From: Sporotomaculum syntrophicum
GTDB lineage: Bacteria; Bacillota; Desulfotomaculia; Desulfotomaculales; Desulfallaceae
Assembly: GCF_009932395.1 (NCBI RefSeq)
Contig: NZ_LSRS01000002.1
Coordinates: 221,210-285,209 of the forward strand
DNA: 64,000 nucleotides
Direction of reading: 5' to 3'
In this document: piece by piece, positions 18,608 to 29,634 of the stretch
How positions within the stretch are numbered: the stretch's first letter is position 1
Layout of the letters: every line of letters begins with the position of its first letter
Notes under the pieces: model-generated
The model's database searches: none
What the model was told of the DNA's origin: nothing
What the model saw: the letters and a program-made list of their open reading frames with translations, nothing else
Translations under genes and position numbers: made by a program

Positions 18608-19975
18608 ATGAAAAGATGGTTTGCTATCGTAGGAGTTTTAATTATTGCTGCACTGGGTCTTGGTTACTGGGGTTACCAGGAGCACAACTCCAAATTGATG
18701 TTGCAAACAGCTATAAACAATAATTACCAGCGAGCATTTTATAATTTAGCCGACCATGTGCAAACTATGGAAGTGCTGCTGGGCAAGAGTTTGGTATTAT
18801 CAGGGCCGGAAAAAAATGCCCAGTTTTTTGAACAAATTTCGCAGCAATCCAACCAGGCGTTGGATAACCTGACCCAGTTGCCGGTGGGTGATGCTTTACT
18901 GGGTCGAACGGCCAAATTCATTACCCAGTTAGGGGATTACTCAAATACACTTGCCAGGCAGGTGTCCGAGGGTAAAACACTTACTCAGGAACAGTGGGCT
19001 ACGGTGAACCAGCTCTATAACCAGTCTTCAGAATTAAACAAGGAGCTAGACAAAATCCATAATAGTATAGCGGATGGATCATTTAATCTATATGAGCTTG
19101 CTGTTACAAGCTCAAACCGGTTGGCCAAGGAAGGTCAAAAATTAGCTACTGGTAATTTTCAAACAATGGATCGGCAGATGCAAGCTTATCCCACCCTTAT
19201 TTACGATGGTCCCTTTTCAGATAACATGGAGCAAGGGCGAGCCCGTGGTGTAACAGGTGCAAAGGTTAGCGAGGCTAAAGCCAAGTCGATAGCCATGCAG
19301 TTTTATGACAATCCCGGGGAAAAATATGTGCTTGCCCAGGTAACCGGCGAAGTGGAAGGCAGTATCAAGGCCTACCGGGTAGAGATAGCCAGGCGTCAGG
19401 GGAAGAGGGTGGTTGGTGAACCAACTGTGGCAGACGTATCCATCCAAGGTGGGCATCTAATCTGGCTGGTTACCCCTAAAAACGTAACCAGTGCCAACTT
19501 GAGTCTGGATAAAGCTCAGTCCCGAGCGGAAGCTTATTTGCGTGAGCATGGCTATCAAAATATGCATAGCAGCTACTACCAGCGCAACGACAATACTGTT
19601 ACATTTAACTACGCCCTTATCCAGGACGGAGTCATTATATACCCGGATTTAATAAAGGTAACTGTCGCCTTGGATGATGGGCAAGTGGTAGCTTTTGATG
19701 CCAGGAATTATTTAATGTCGCATCATAAGCGCAGCCTGGACAAGCCAAAGGTAACTGAGCGTGATGCCAGCCTGCTGGTTAGTAACAGGCTAAAATTAGA
19801 GGGGAAGGGCAGGCTAGCTGTTATCCCGGTGGGCGTAGAGAAAGAAATTCTAACCTGGGAGTTCAAGGGAACTCAAGGTGGCGAAACTTATCTGGTGTAT
19901 ATCAATGCCATAACCGGTGAGGAAGAAAATGTGCTCAGACTGGTAAGTACGTCAGAGGGTAAACTTACCCTGTAG
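18608..19975 (+). CDS. ypeB: Germination protein YpeB
   Basis: Needed for localisation and stability of SleB in the spore. The 455-residue protein has an N-terminal signal anchor (IVGVLIIAALGLGYWGYQE), a helical N-terminal domain (about 25-200; repeated NQL/QVSEG patterns) and C-terminal PepSY-like modules (about 220-450; AKSIAMQFYDNPGEKY, KAQSRAEAYLREHGYQ, YINAITGEEENVL). Length fits the family (about 450). The ATG at 18608 has a modest GAGG 9 nt upstream, inside the 3' flank of the RNA-like element. Co-expression with sleB in the forespore is expected from family knowledge. Confidence 0.95.
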   Translation: MKRWFAIVGVLIIAALGLGYWGYQEHNSKLMLQTAINNNYQRAFYNLADHVQTMEVLLGKSLVLSGPEKNAQFFEQISQQSNQALDNLTQLPVGDALLGRTAKFITQLGDYSNTLARQVSEGKTLTQEQWATVNQLYNQSSELNKELDKIHNSIADGSFNLYELAVTSSNRLAKEGQKLATGNFQTMDRQMQAYPTLIYDGPFSDNMEQGRARGVTGAKVSEAKAKSIAMQFYDNPGEKYVLAQVTGEVEGSIKAYRVEIARRQGKRVVGEPTVADVSIQGGHLIWLVTPKNVTSANLSLDKAQSRAEAYLREHGYQNMHSSYYQRNDNTVTFNYALIQDGVIIYPDLIKVTVALDDGQVVAFDARNYLMSHHKRSLDKPKVTERDASLLVSNRLKLEGKGRLAVIPVGVEKEILTWEFKGTQGGETYLVYINAITGEEENVLRLVSTSEGKLTL

Positions 19976-20035
19976 TGGGTACCGGTACATCATTTTCTGT
20001 AGGTTTTTAAACCACATTTTTCAAACTACGTGTTA

Positions 20036-20064
20036 TTGACACGCTAAGTAGTGCATGCTAAAAT
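20036..20064 (+). promoter_or_regulatory. Sigma-A promoter for T-box leader
   Basis: Perfect TTGACA (20036-20041), a 17-bp spacer, TAAAAT (20059-20064), immediately upstream of the T-box. Confidence 0.75.
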
Positions 20065-20084
20065 ACTCCTAACGTTTATACAAC

Positions 20085-20327
20085 AAAGCATTGAAGGGGA
20101 ATAAGGGTGTTAAATACTTCCCCAGCGAGCCGGGAACTGGTGTGAGCCCGGTGGTTGTAGATACCCGCGCCACCCTGGAGCTGCAAGCTGAAATTAAAGG
20201 TATAGTAAGCCGAGCCGTTTTGCCCCCGTTAAAGGGCCCCGAGAGGATTGCACTACTAATTGCGATCAATCAGGGTGGTACCGCGAGAAATCCTCGTCCC
20301 TTGTCTTGTCATGGGACGGGGTTTTTT
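20085..20327 (+). promoter_or_regulatory. T-box leader (possibly alanine-specific)
   Basis: A tRNA-sensing transcription attenuator. Stem I distal region AGCGAGCCGGG ... GTGTGAGCCCGG (20124-20151), the AGCTG bulge region near 20179, the T-box AGGGTGGTACCGCG (20272-20285), and a terminator CCTCGTCCC/GGGACGGGG (20292-20300 with 20313-20321) followed by six T residues. Pairing GGGTGT (20105-20110) with ATACCC (20161-20166) leaves GCGCCA on the 3' side of the specifier loop. GCC followed by a purine would specify alanine. The T-box call is firm; the specifier is my inference from hand folding. The downstream gene is an AsnC/Lrp regulator, which is unusual. Confidence 0.9.
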
Positions 20328-20390
20328 AATTTTTTATGCATAAGCTATCATAAGCTATAATGAAGATTCCCACCGGAAAGGGGTGATTAT

Positions 20391-20882
20391 ATGGATAATA
20401 TTACCAGACAAATCTTGGACCTCCTTAGGGAAAATGCCAAATTGACACCGGAAGAAATTGCGGTCATGCTTAAAATCGACATGGTCGAGGTGCGGGGCAT
20501 TATTAAAGATTTAGAGGATAACAAGATAATACTCAACTACCAAACGATGATTAACTGGGAAAAAATAGGTGAGGAAAAAGTCATTGCCTTAATTGAGGTG
20601 CGCATCACTCCTCAGCGTGATGTTGGCTTTGATGCCATAGCCGAGCGTATCTACAGGTTTCCGGAAGTGCGCAGTATGCACTTAATGAGTGGTACATATG
20701 ATTTGGCGATATTTGTGGAAGGTAGCAGCATGAAGGAAATAGCCCATTTTGTATCTACCAAACTGGCCACGATCGAAGGAGTGATAAGCACTGCCTCGTA
20801 TTTTGTTCTAAAGACATATAAACAAAACGGGGTAATAATAGAGGATAATGAGGAAGACAGGAGGCTGATGGTTTCCCCATGA
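20391..20882 (+). CDS. AsnC/Lrp-family transcriptional regulator
   Basis: A 163-residue feast/famine regulator. The N-terminal winged HTH (about 1-55; DLLRENAKLTPEEIAVMLKI, VRGIIKDLEDNKIILNY) is followed by a RAM ligand-binding domain (about 65-145; VIALIEVRITPQRDVGFDAIA, MSGTYDLAIFVEG). Effectors in the family are amino acids. The ATG follows AAGGGGTGAT. The stop overlaps the next gene by 4 nt (ATGA), so it is coupled to the aminotransferase and probably regulates it. It lies behind the T-box, giving two layers of amino acid control. Confidence 0.92.
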   Translation: MDNITRQILDLLRENAKLTPEEIAVMLKIDMVEVRGIIKDLEDNKIILNYQTMINWEKIGEEKVIALIEVRITPQRDVGFDAIAERIYRFPEVRSMHLMSGTYDLAIFVEGSSMKEIAHFVSTKLATIEGVISTASYFVLKTYKQNGVIIEDNEEDRRLMVSP

Positions 20883-22108
20883 CGCAAATAAACTGGTCGG
20901 AGAAAGTAAACCCTGTGGTGCGCAATCTCCCGCCCTCAGGTATTAGAAGATTTTTTGATTTGGTTGCTGAAATGAAGGGTGTTATTTCCCTGGGAGTAGG
21001 TGAGCCTGATTTTGTAACTCCCTGGCATATCCGCGAAGCTTGTATATACTCGCTGGAAAAAGGCTACACCATGTACACTTCCAATTGGGGTCTTCTTGAA
21101 TTAAGAGAGGCTGTCGCTGCTGATGTGGAAGGTACCTATAATATCAAATATAATCCACGTGATGAAATACTAATTACCGTGGGAGTCAGCGAAGCGATGG
21201 ATCTGGCCATGCGGGTGCTGCTGGAACCAGGGGATGAAGTGTTAATACCTGAGCCTTCTTATGTTTCCTACGCTCCCTGTACTACCCTGGCGGGCGGGGT
21301 GCCGGTGTTCATACCCACGGGTATGGAAAATGGTTTTCGTATTTCAGCGGAACAGGTGCAGTCATTGATTACGCCCCGAACCAAGGTTTTGCTGTTATGT
21401 TATCCCAACAATCCTACCGGCGCTATAATGGACCGAGAGGAATTGCTAAAAATTGCAGAAGTGGCAAAGCAAAATGACCTGATGGTTGTTTCCGATGAAA
21501 TATACGATCGGCTAACCTATGTTGGCCAGCATACATGTATGGCTTCACTGCCTGGTATGCAGGACCGCACGGTGCTGCTCAATGGTTTCAGCAAAGCTTA
21601 CGCTATGACAGGCTGGCGAGTGGGTTATGCTGCAGGACACCCGGACATTATTGGGGCTATGACCAAAATACATCAGTATACCATGCTATGTACCTCCATT
21701 ACCGCCCAGATGGCCGCAATGGAGGCCTTAAAAAACGGTCAGCCGGCCATGCGGCACATGGTGGAAAACTATAACCGCCGCCGCAACTTAGTGGTGCAGG
21801 CCTTCCGGGATATGGGGTTGCCTTGTTATGAGCCTGGTGGCGCGTTTTACGCGTTTCCCCAGATATCCGGTACCGGTCTTAATTGTGAAGAGTTTGCCGA
21901 GGAATTGCTTAAGCAGGAGCAGGTCGCTTTAGTACCCGGCAATGCTTTTGGTCCATCCGGTGAAGGTTTTGTTAGAGTCTCTTATGCTGCTTCCCTGGAT
22001 GACCTCAGTGAGGCTTTCCGACGCATGTCCCGTTTTGTGCGCCGCTACGGCGTACGCCCAAAAATAATTTCAACGCCCAAACAAATGGCGAACGGACAAA
22101 GTGCTTAA
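20879..22108 (+). CDS. Class I/II PLP-dependent aminotransferase
   Basis: A fold-type I aminotransferase of 409 residues (AspC/AlaT/PatA subgroup). Motifs: GVGEPDFVTPWHIREA near 40, YPNNPTGA (about 180), SDEIYDRLTY (about 205), PLP lysine in NGFSKAYAMTGWRVGYA (about 237-250), and the carboxylate-binding Arg in GEGFVRVSYAAS (about 362). Substrate cannot be read from sequence; aromatic amino acids would fit iorAB downstream, alanine would fit the tentative T-box specifier. Coupled to the Lrp gene by an ATGA overlap. Confidence 0.93.
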   Translation: MTQINWSEKVNPVVRNLPPSGIRRFFDLVAEMKGVISLGVGEPDFVTPWHIREACIYSLEKGYTMYTSNWGLLELREAVAADVEGTYNIKYNPRDEILITVGVSEAMDLAMRVLLEPGDEVLIPEPSYVSYAPCTTLAGGVPVFIPTGMENGFRISAEQVQSLITPRTKVLLLCYPNNPTGAIMDREELLKIAEVAKQNDLMVVSDEIYDRLTYVGQHTCMASLPGMQDRTVLLNGFSKAYAMTGWRVGYAAGHPDIIGAMTKIHQYTMLCTSITAQMAAMEALKNGQPAMRHMVENYNRRRNLVVQAFRDMGLPCYEPGGAFYAFPQISGTGLNCEEFAEELLKQEQVALVPGNAFGPSGEGFVRVSYAASLDDLSEAFRRMSRFVRRYGVRPKIISTPKQMANGQSA

Positions 22109-22221
22109 TTAACTTCTTATTAAAGAAGGAATTTTGTCAAAGTTCATAGAAACTAACCTCAATAACTAACAATACATTTAAATTGAAATTGTCAAACTAG
22201 GTAATATAGGAGGCTGAAGCT

Positions 22222-23979
22222 TTGAAGGAATTGCTTTCCGGCAACGTTGCGATTGCCAGGGGAGCCTTTGAAAGTGGTGTCGTTCTTGCAGCGGGTTATC
22301 CGGGGACACCCAGTACGGAAATCCTGGAGACTCTTGCCGGATATGAAGGCATATACAGCGAGTGGGCACCAAACGAAAAGGTTGCTCTGGAAGTAGGTAT
22401 CGGCGCCGCTATGGCTGGAGCCCGGGCGATAGTGACAATGAAGCACGTCGGTGTTAATGTGGCTGCAGATCCACTGTTAACTGTGGCCTATACTGGAGTT
22501 AATGGCGGATTGCTGCTGATTTCTGCTGATGACCCGGGCATGCATAGTTCCCAGAATGAACAGGATAACCGTAATTACGCTAAATTTGCCAAAGTGGCTA
22601 TGCTGGAGCCGTCAGATAGCCAAGAAGCTAAGGACATGGTTGGTTTAGGTCTGGCCATTAGCGAACAATTTGATATCCCTGTAATCTTGCGTACCACTAC
22701 CCGGGTAGCACATTCCCAGAGTATGGTTGAACTGGGTGAACCAGTAGCCCGGGAAATTAAACCTTATAATAAAGATGTTAAGAAAAATCTAATGGTCCCT
22801 GCTTTTGGTAAATTACGCCGGACCAGCCTGGCGGAAAGATTGAAGAAGCTGACAGAGTACAGTGAAAATACTCCTGTAAACTATATTGTCCCAGGCAGTG
22901 ATAAAGTGGGTGTAATTACCAGCGGGATCAGCTATCAGCTGGTCAGGGAAGTGTTACCCGATGCTGCGGTGCTTAAACTTGGCATGACAAATCCGCTGCC
23001 TGTTGAGCTGATTAAAAAGTTCGCTGCCCAGGTGGAAACTCTATTTGTGGTAGAAGAGCTGGAGCCTTTCCTGGAAGATCAAATCCGCATGTTGGGTATT
23101 AAAGTAACCGGCAAAGAATTGTTCCCGGAAACCGGTGAATATGATCAAGGTCTACTCCGGCGCTGTTTTGTTAAAGCCGGTGTCCTGCCCGCTTCGCCGC
23201 ACACGGAAGATCCAGCTGCCGGGTTGCCCCAGGCTCCGCCCCGCCCGCCGGTACTTTGTGCGGGCTGCCCGCACCGCGGTGTGTTTTACACTCTGCGTCA
23301 GCTTAAACTAACTGTGACCGGTGATATTGGCTGTTATACACTGGGTGGTCTTCCTCCCTTGGAAGGGATCGATAGCTGTGTATGCATGGGGGCCAGCATT
23401 GGTATGGCCCATGGCATTGATAAGGCGGTGCCAAGCCTCAAGGGACGCACAGTGGCGGTAATTGGTGACTCCACTTTTTTGCATTCAGGTATTACCGGGC
23501 TGCTCAATGCGGTTTATAACAACAGCGACAGTACCATCATTATTTTAGATAACCGTACTACCGCTATGACTGGTCACCAGGATAACCCAGCAACCGGCCG
23601 TAACCTGATGGGCCAGGAAGCGCCTGAGGTGGATCTAACCATGCTGTGCCGGTCACTGGGTTTAAAACGGGTGGAAGTGGTAGACCCCTTGGATATGTCC
23701 CGTCTGCAGGAATTAATTAAGGCCGAAGTTGCTATGCCCGGTCCGTCTGTAATTATTGCCCGGCGTCCTTGTGCTCTGCTTAAGCGGGAGGTTAAGCCAG
23801 CTGTAACGGTAGATGAAGAAAAATGTATTGGTTGTAAGACTTGCTTGAAACTTAGCTGCCCGGCTATTGCGGTAATTAATAAAAAAGCGTTGGTGACTGC
23901 AGAAGCCTGTGTTGGTTGTAATTTATGCGTGCAGGTATGTAAAACCGGAGCAATGCAAAGGGGGCAGGCTGATGCTTAA
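22222..23979 (+). CDS. iorA: Indolepyruvate:ferredoxin oxidoreductase, alpha subunit
   Basis: Oxidatively decarboxylates aryl-pyruvates (from Trp, Phe, Tyr transamination) to aryl-acetyl-CoA, reducing ferredoxin. The 585-residue protein has an N-terminal pyrimidine-binding domain (GNVAIARGAFESGVVLAAGYPGT...), a central swivel domain, a TPP-binding C-terminal domain (CAGCPHRGVF, GDIGCYTLG, GDSTFLHSGI, about 345-470) and a 2[4Fe-4S] ferredoxin tail (CIGCKTCLKLSCP, CVGCNLCVQVCK, about 535-577). TTG start 22222, 8 nt after TAGGAGG. Its last 8 nt overlap iorB. Confidence 0.95.
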   Translation: MKELLSGNVAIARGAFESGVVLAAGYPGTPSTEILETLAGYEGIYSEWAPNEKVALEVGIGAAMAGARAIVTMKHVGVNVAADPLLTVAYTGVNGGLLLISADDPGMHSSQNEQDNRNYAKFAKVAMLEPSDSQEAKDMVGLGLAISEQFDIPVILRTTTRVAHSQSMVELGEPVAREIKPYNKDVKKNLMVPAFGKLRRTSLAERLKKLTEYSENTPVNYIVPGSDKVGVITSGISYQLVREVLPDAAVLKLGMTNPLPVELIKKFAAQVETLFVVEELEPFLEDQIRMLGIKVTGKELFPETGEYDQGLLRRCFVKAGVLPASPHTEDPAAGLPQAPPRPPVLCAGCPHRGVFYTLRQLKLTVTGDIGCYTLGGLPPLEGIDSCVCMGASIGMAHGIDKAVPSLKGRTVAVIGDSTFLHSGITGLLNAVYNNSDSTIIILDNRTTAMTGHQDNPATGRNLMGQEAPEVDLTMLCRSLGLKRVEVVDPLDMSRLQELIKAEVAMPGPSVIIARRPCALLKREVKPAVTVDEEKCIGCKTCLKLSCPAIAVINKKALVTAEACVGCNLCVQVCKTGAMQRGQADA

Positions 23980-24562
23980 ACCTGTGAACATTCTTATGGT
24001 GGGTGTGGGCGGTCAGGGTACTATTCTGGCAAGCAAAGTGCTGGCTGCGGCTGCCCAGGCGGTTGGTTATGATATAAAAGTTTCCGAAATTCACGGTATG
24101 GCTCAGCGGGGCGGTAGTGTTGTCACACAGGTTCGTTTGGGTGAAAAGGTATATTCACCGCTCATTTCTGAAGGTGAAGCTGATGTTATTTTGGCTTTTG
24201 AAGAGCTGGAAGCATTGCGCTGGCTGTCCTATCTCAAGCCGGGTGGCAAATTAATTATAAATAACCAGCAAATTTCCCCGGTGCCCGTACTGGCAGGAGC
24301 TGCCGAGTACCCGCAAAATATCATTGCTCAAATACAAGCGCGGGGAATAAATGTGCAGGTGCTGCAAGCTCTGGATATGGCTATTGCCTGCGGCAACGCC
24401 AAATCAGCCAATGTTGTGCTGTTGGGAGCCCTTGCTAAAAACTCCCCCATTGAAGAAAAAATTTGGAAAGATGCCCTTGCTGCCACCATACCTCCGAACT
24501 TGCTTGAAGTAAATAACGCAGCCTTTACAGCCGGCTTCACTGCTGGTACTGCTGGTCGTTAA
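23972..24562 (+). CDS. iorB: Indolepyruvate:ferredoxin oxidoreductase, beta subunit
   Basis: Gamma-domain partner of IorA, about 196 residues, starting MLKPVNILMVGVGGQGTILA with the conserved GxGGQG motif and HGMAQRGGSVVTQVR near residue 45. The ATG at 23972 overlaps the iorA stop by 8 nt and follows AAAGGGGGC; a longer frame upstream lacks an SD. Together with IorA it forms the (alpha-beta)2 enzyme. Placed 3' of an aminotransferase, it forms a likely amino acid oxidation route. It ends at a terminator. Confidence 0.95.
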   Translation: MLKPVNILMVGVGGQGTILASKVLAAAAQAVGYDIKVSEIHGMAQRGGSVVTQVRLGEKVYSPLISEGEADVILAFEELEALRWLSYLKPGGKLIINNQQISPVPVLAGAAEYPQNIIAQIQARGINVQVLQALDMAIACGNAKSANVVLLGALAKNSPIEEKIWKDALAATIPPNLLEVNNAAFTAGFTAGTAGR

Positions 24563-24953
24563 AAAGTTGGCTAAATTTGAATAGTGCCGCCTGCTATGGT
24601 GACGGGTATTAAAATTATAGTTTTGTAAAGATGGCATAGCTTGCCATCTTTTTTCTTTGGCCATATTTCGTCCGATAGCATTTCTTAGCGTAGTAACAGT
24701 GAGCTTTTATAACGATTTGGTTACAATATATTAAAAGCAACATTTATACTATAAACGAAAATAATCCCTTAAATCATATAAAGTGGATTTGATGTTATTC
24801 CGCCGGTACATTACATGATATACTATTTATGTTGTCAAAACGTAATACAAAAAGACAAAAATAAATAATTACTGAAACAGGACAGATCTAGCAACCGTAT
24901 TAACAGGTCCTGTTAGTAGAGACTGTCCCGGCACCAAAGGAGGCTGCTATAAA
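24563..24953. other. 390-bp spacer between iorB and argS
   Basis: AT-rich spacer. It holds the iorB terminator (24627-24656) and, in the probable argS leader, an 8-bp inverted repeat AACAGGAC (24876-24883) / GTCCTGTT (24907-24914) of unknown role. No T-box sequence or ORF with an SD was seen. Confidence 0.5.
24627..24656 (+). terminator. Terminator after iorB
   Basis: Stem AAAGATGGC (24627-24635) / GCCATCTTT (24643-24651), then TTTTC. Confidence 0.85.
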
Positions 24954-26642
24954 TTGGTTATTAGTGTAGTAGAAGAAATGCGCCTGGCCCTTGAAAAGGC
25001 CTTGGTGGAGGCTGTGCGTAAGGCGGTCGAGGTGAAGGAATTACCGCCGGTGGAATTGCCCGGCTTTGTGGTAGAGGTTCCCCGGGAGCGGGAGCACGGT
25101 GATTTTGCCACCAACCTAGCCATGCTATTGCCCAGGCAAGCCCGTATGGCACCAAGAAAAATTGCTGAAGTACTAATCCAAAACCTGCCCCACTCCACCC
25201 GCTGGCTGGAAAAAGTCGAGGTGGCAGGTCCTGGTTTTATTAATTTTATTTTAGACCCTCGATGGGTGCTGGAGGCAGTACCGCTGGCGGTAAATCGCCA
25301 GGCTGATTATGGCCGGGTGCAGCTGGGGGAGAACAAAAAGGTACAGGTGGAGTTTGTCAGCGCTAACCCCACCGGTCTATTGCATATGGGCAATGCCAGG
25401 GGAGCCGCCTTGGGGGACAGTATTGCCTCAATACTAGCTTTTGCGGGCTGGCAGGTTACTCGCGAGTATTACATAAATGACGCCGGCAACCAGATAGAAA
25501 ATTTTGCGCTTTCCGTGGAGGCCCGTTATTTTGAACTACTGGGTCTGGAAGGCGAGGTGCCCGAAGGCGGTTACCACGGCCAGGACATCATTGATACAGC
25601 ACGCCGTTACATAGAGGAACATGGCGACAAGCTTCTTAAAGTTGACCGCCGTGTTCGTTTGGAAACACTTGCGCAGTATGCTCTGGCTGAAAAAATTGAG
25701 GGGATAAAGAAAGCCCTGGCTGACTTTGGTGTAGTATACGATGTGTGGTTTTCCGAACAGTCACTGCATGATGCCGGCAAAGTTGACGAGGCTATACAGC
25801 GCTTGCGGGAACGAGACTTCCTTTATGAGCATGAGGGTGCACTGTGGTTTAGAGCCACCAGCTTGGGCTTAGAAAAAGACGAAGTACTGGTGCGTAACAA
25901 CGGGTTACCTACTTATTTTGCTGCGGATATCGCCTATCACATGGACAAATTTAATCGCGGTTTTGACCGGGTAATTAACATTTGGGGTGCTGATCATCAT
26001 GGACATGTGGCTCGGCTGAAGAGCGCTTTACAGGCTTTGGGCTATGATCCGGACACGCTGCAGGTGCTTTTGATGCAGCTGGTCAGGCTGTTTTCAGGTG
26101 GAGAAATTGTTCGCATGTCCAAGCGCACCGGGCAATTTATTACACTTGAGGAACTGGTGGACGAAGTAGGCTTAGACGCTGCCCGCTACTTCTTTATTAT
26201 GCGCAGCGCGGATAGTCACCTGGACTTTGATTTGGATTTAGCCCGTACCCAGTCTAACGATAACCCGGTTTATTACGTACAATATGCCCATGCTCGCATT
26301 TGCAGTATTTTCCGCCAGCTGAAAGAGCAAGGCCGGCAAGCGCCCAACCCGAAAGATGTGGATATAGAACTGCTGCGGGAAGAAGCGGAACTTGCCCTGG
26401 CCCGTCGCTTAGCAGATTTCCCTGAAGAGGTCGCCCTGGCTGCCCGCCAGCTGGCACCGCATCGCCTCACACGATATGTGCACGAGGTGGCCGGATTGTT
26501 ACACAGTTTTTATAACATCCACCGGGTTATCACTGATGATGTTACCTTAACCGATGCCCGTCTGCTGCTGATGGAGGCTACCAAAGTGGTTTTGCGCAAC
26601 GCGCTGGCCCTGCTGGGGGTAAAGGCACCGGAAAAAATGTAA
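24954..26642 (+). CDS. argS: Arginyl-tRNA synthetase
   Basis: A class I synthetase of 562 residues that charges tRNA-Arg. The N-terminal add-1 domain (about 1-90; REREHGDFATNLAM) is followed by the HIGH-like VSANPTGLLHMGNARGAA (about 138-155), a KMSK-like RMSKRTGQFITLEEL (about 387) and a C-terminal DALR anticodon-binding domain (about 435-562; NPVYYVQYAHARICSI). TTG start 10 nt after AAAGGAGG; the next in-frame ATG at 24978 would cut into the add-1 domain. pyrG lies 93 bp downstream, probably the same transcript. Confidence 0.96.
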   Translation: MVISVVEEMRLALEKALVEAVRKAVEVKELPPVELPGFVVEVPREREHGDFATNLAMLLPRQARMAPRKIAEVLIQNLPHSTRWLEKVEVAGPGFINFILDPRWVLEAVPLAVNRQADYGRVQLGENKKVQVEFVSANPTGLLHMGNARGAALGDSIASILAFAGWQVTREYYINDAGNQIENFALSVEARYFELLGLEGEVPEGGYHGQDIIDTARRYIEEHGDKLLKVDRRVRLETLAQYALAEKIEGIKKALADFGVVYDVWFSEQSLHDAGKVDEAIQRLRERDFLYEHEGALWFRATSLGLEKDEVLVRNNGLPTYFAADIAYHMDKFNRGFDRVINIWGADHHGHVARLKSALQALGYDPDTLQVLLMQLVRLFSGGEIVRMSKRTGQFITLEELVDEVGLDAARYFFIMRSADSHLDFDLDLARTQSNDNPVYYVQYAHARICSIFRQLKEQGRQAPNPKDVDIELLREEAELALARRLADFPEEVALAARQLAPHRLTRYVHEVAGLLHSFYNIHRVITDDVTLTDARLLLMEATKVVLRNALALLGVKAPEKM

Positions 26643-28343
<1,701 letters not shown>

Positions 28344-28649
28344 CTTGCAATCACCTGAGAAAAGGCATATGTCTCAGATTTCGTGCTAACATGATATGGA
28401 CAATATGGCCAGATGCAGTATAATAAACAATAAACATATATTTTATTTGCAGTTAAGCTTTGGTGAAATATCCAAAGCTTTTTGTTTTAATGTCGTAATA
28501 TTGTAAAGCGTTATTTTTTGACAAGTATATTTGGTCTTGCGCATAAGGCATACTTGACATATTTCGGCAGTTACTAAACTGTACTGACCCGCATTAACCT
28601 TGTATTGCTGGTATAAACCTAAAGTATCTTGGAGGAAGGATTGTGAACT
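28344..28649. other. 306-bp spacer between pyrG and sppA
   Basis: It holds the pyrG terminator (28455-28487) and two TTGACA hexamers (28517-28522, 28554-28559) that could be -35 elements for sppA. No clear -10 at 17 bp was found. No gene. Confidence 0.5.
28455..28487 (+). terminator. Terminator after pyrG
   Basis: Stem AAGCTTTGG (28455-28463) / CCAAAGCTT (28472-28480), then TTTGTTTT. Confidence 0.85.
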
Positions 28650-29567
28650 ATGCTCAAACGTAAAATAATAGCCGGTCTGATTATTGGCTTTGTACTACTC
28701 TCAATAATAATCGCTGCGTTATATGGAAAAGGCAGGGGGACCGATTATTATGGGAGAAGTGGTTCTGGGAGTGTGGTGGGTGTTATTCAAATCAATGGAA
28801 CGATTGTCAGCGGTGTTGATTCCAGTAGTTTATTTTCTACAGTAGCCGGTTCTGAAGGCATCATGAAACAATTGCGACGAGCTGCCCAAGACCCTTCGGT
28901 TAAAGCTGTGGTGCTGCGGCTTAATACACCCGGCGGCTCTGTCGCGGGAGCCCAGGAAATAGCTCTGGAAGTGGACCGGTTGCGCCAGGAAGGTAAAAAA
29001 GTGGTGGCTTCCATGGGTGATGTGGCCGCATCAGGCGGATATTGGATTGCCTGTCGCTGTGATAAAATAGTAGCCAATCCCGGCACTATGACCGGTAGTA
29101 TTGGTGTGATTATGGAAACGCAAAATTTGCAGGGGCTTTACGATAAGTTAGGGATAGATCCCGTGGTTTTCAAAAGTGGCCCGCATAAGGATATGGGGTC
29201 AACTTCCCGGGTGGTTTCCGAGCAAGAACAGCAGATTTTTCAGAGAATGGTGGATGATATATATCTGCAATTTGTCGATACAGTAGCTGAAGGCCGGGGC
29301 ATGACTGAGGCCAGGGTGCGAGAAGTGGCCGACGGCCGTATTTTCACCGGTAGCCAGGCTTTGGAGAATGGCCTGGTGGATGACCTGGGTAATTATTATG
29401 ATGCGATTGAGCTAGCTGCCGGACTGGCAGGTATCAAAGGAGAACCGGAGGTGATTCATTTATCGCCTGAATATCCCTGGTGGGGCATGCTTAGCGGTAT
29501 GCCGACAGGGGAACTGTCTATTAATCAGTGGGACGGGTTGCTTTTACATAAAATACCGTTTGAGTGA
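28650..29567 (+). CDS. sppA: Signal peptide peptidase SppA (S49)
   Basis: A membrane-anchored Ser/Lys protease that degrades cleaved signal peptides. The 305-residue protein has one N-terminal transmembrane segment (IIAGLIIGFVLLSIIIAALY). The catalytic Ser is in GDVAASGGYWIA (about residue 131) and the Lys in FKSGPHKDMGSTSR (about 178-183). RLNTPGGSVAGAQEI precedes them. Length is typical of the short Gram-positive SppA (about 300-335). Start ATG with GGAGGAAGG upstream. The next gene (Yip1) is 67 bp away. Confidence 0.93.
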   Translation: MLKRKIIAGLIIGFVLLSIIIAALYGKGRGTDYYGRSGSGSVVGVIQINGTIVSGVDSSSLFSTVAGSEGIMKQLRRAAQDPSVKAVVLRLNTPGGSVAGAQEIALEVDRLRQEGKKVVASMGDVAASGGYWIACRCDKIVANPGTMTGSIGVIMETQNLQGLYDKLGIDPVVFKSGPHKDMGSTSRVVSEQEQQIFQRMVDDIYLQFVDTVAEGRGMTEARVREVADGRIFTGSQALENGLVDDLGNYYDAIELAAGLAGIKGEPEVIHLSPEYPWWGMLSGMPTGELSINQWDGLLLHKIPFE

Positions 29568-29634
29568 ACGCAATAGCGTGTACTTGCCCCAAAGGCTAAA
29601 GTATTTGTGGTTAGTGTATTAAGGGAGGAAATAA

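Noticed and set aside
20091-20360. 89-aa forward open frame upstream of the Lrp gene
   Set aside because: It runs through T-box Stem I, the antiterminator and the terminator; the RNA explains the sequence.
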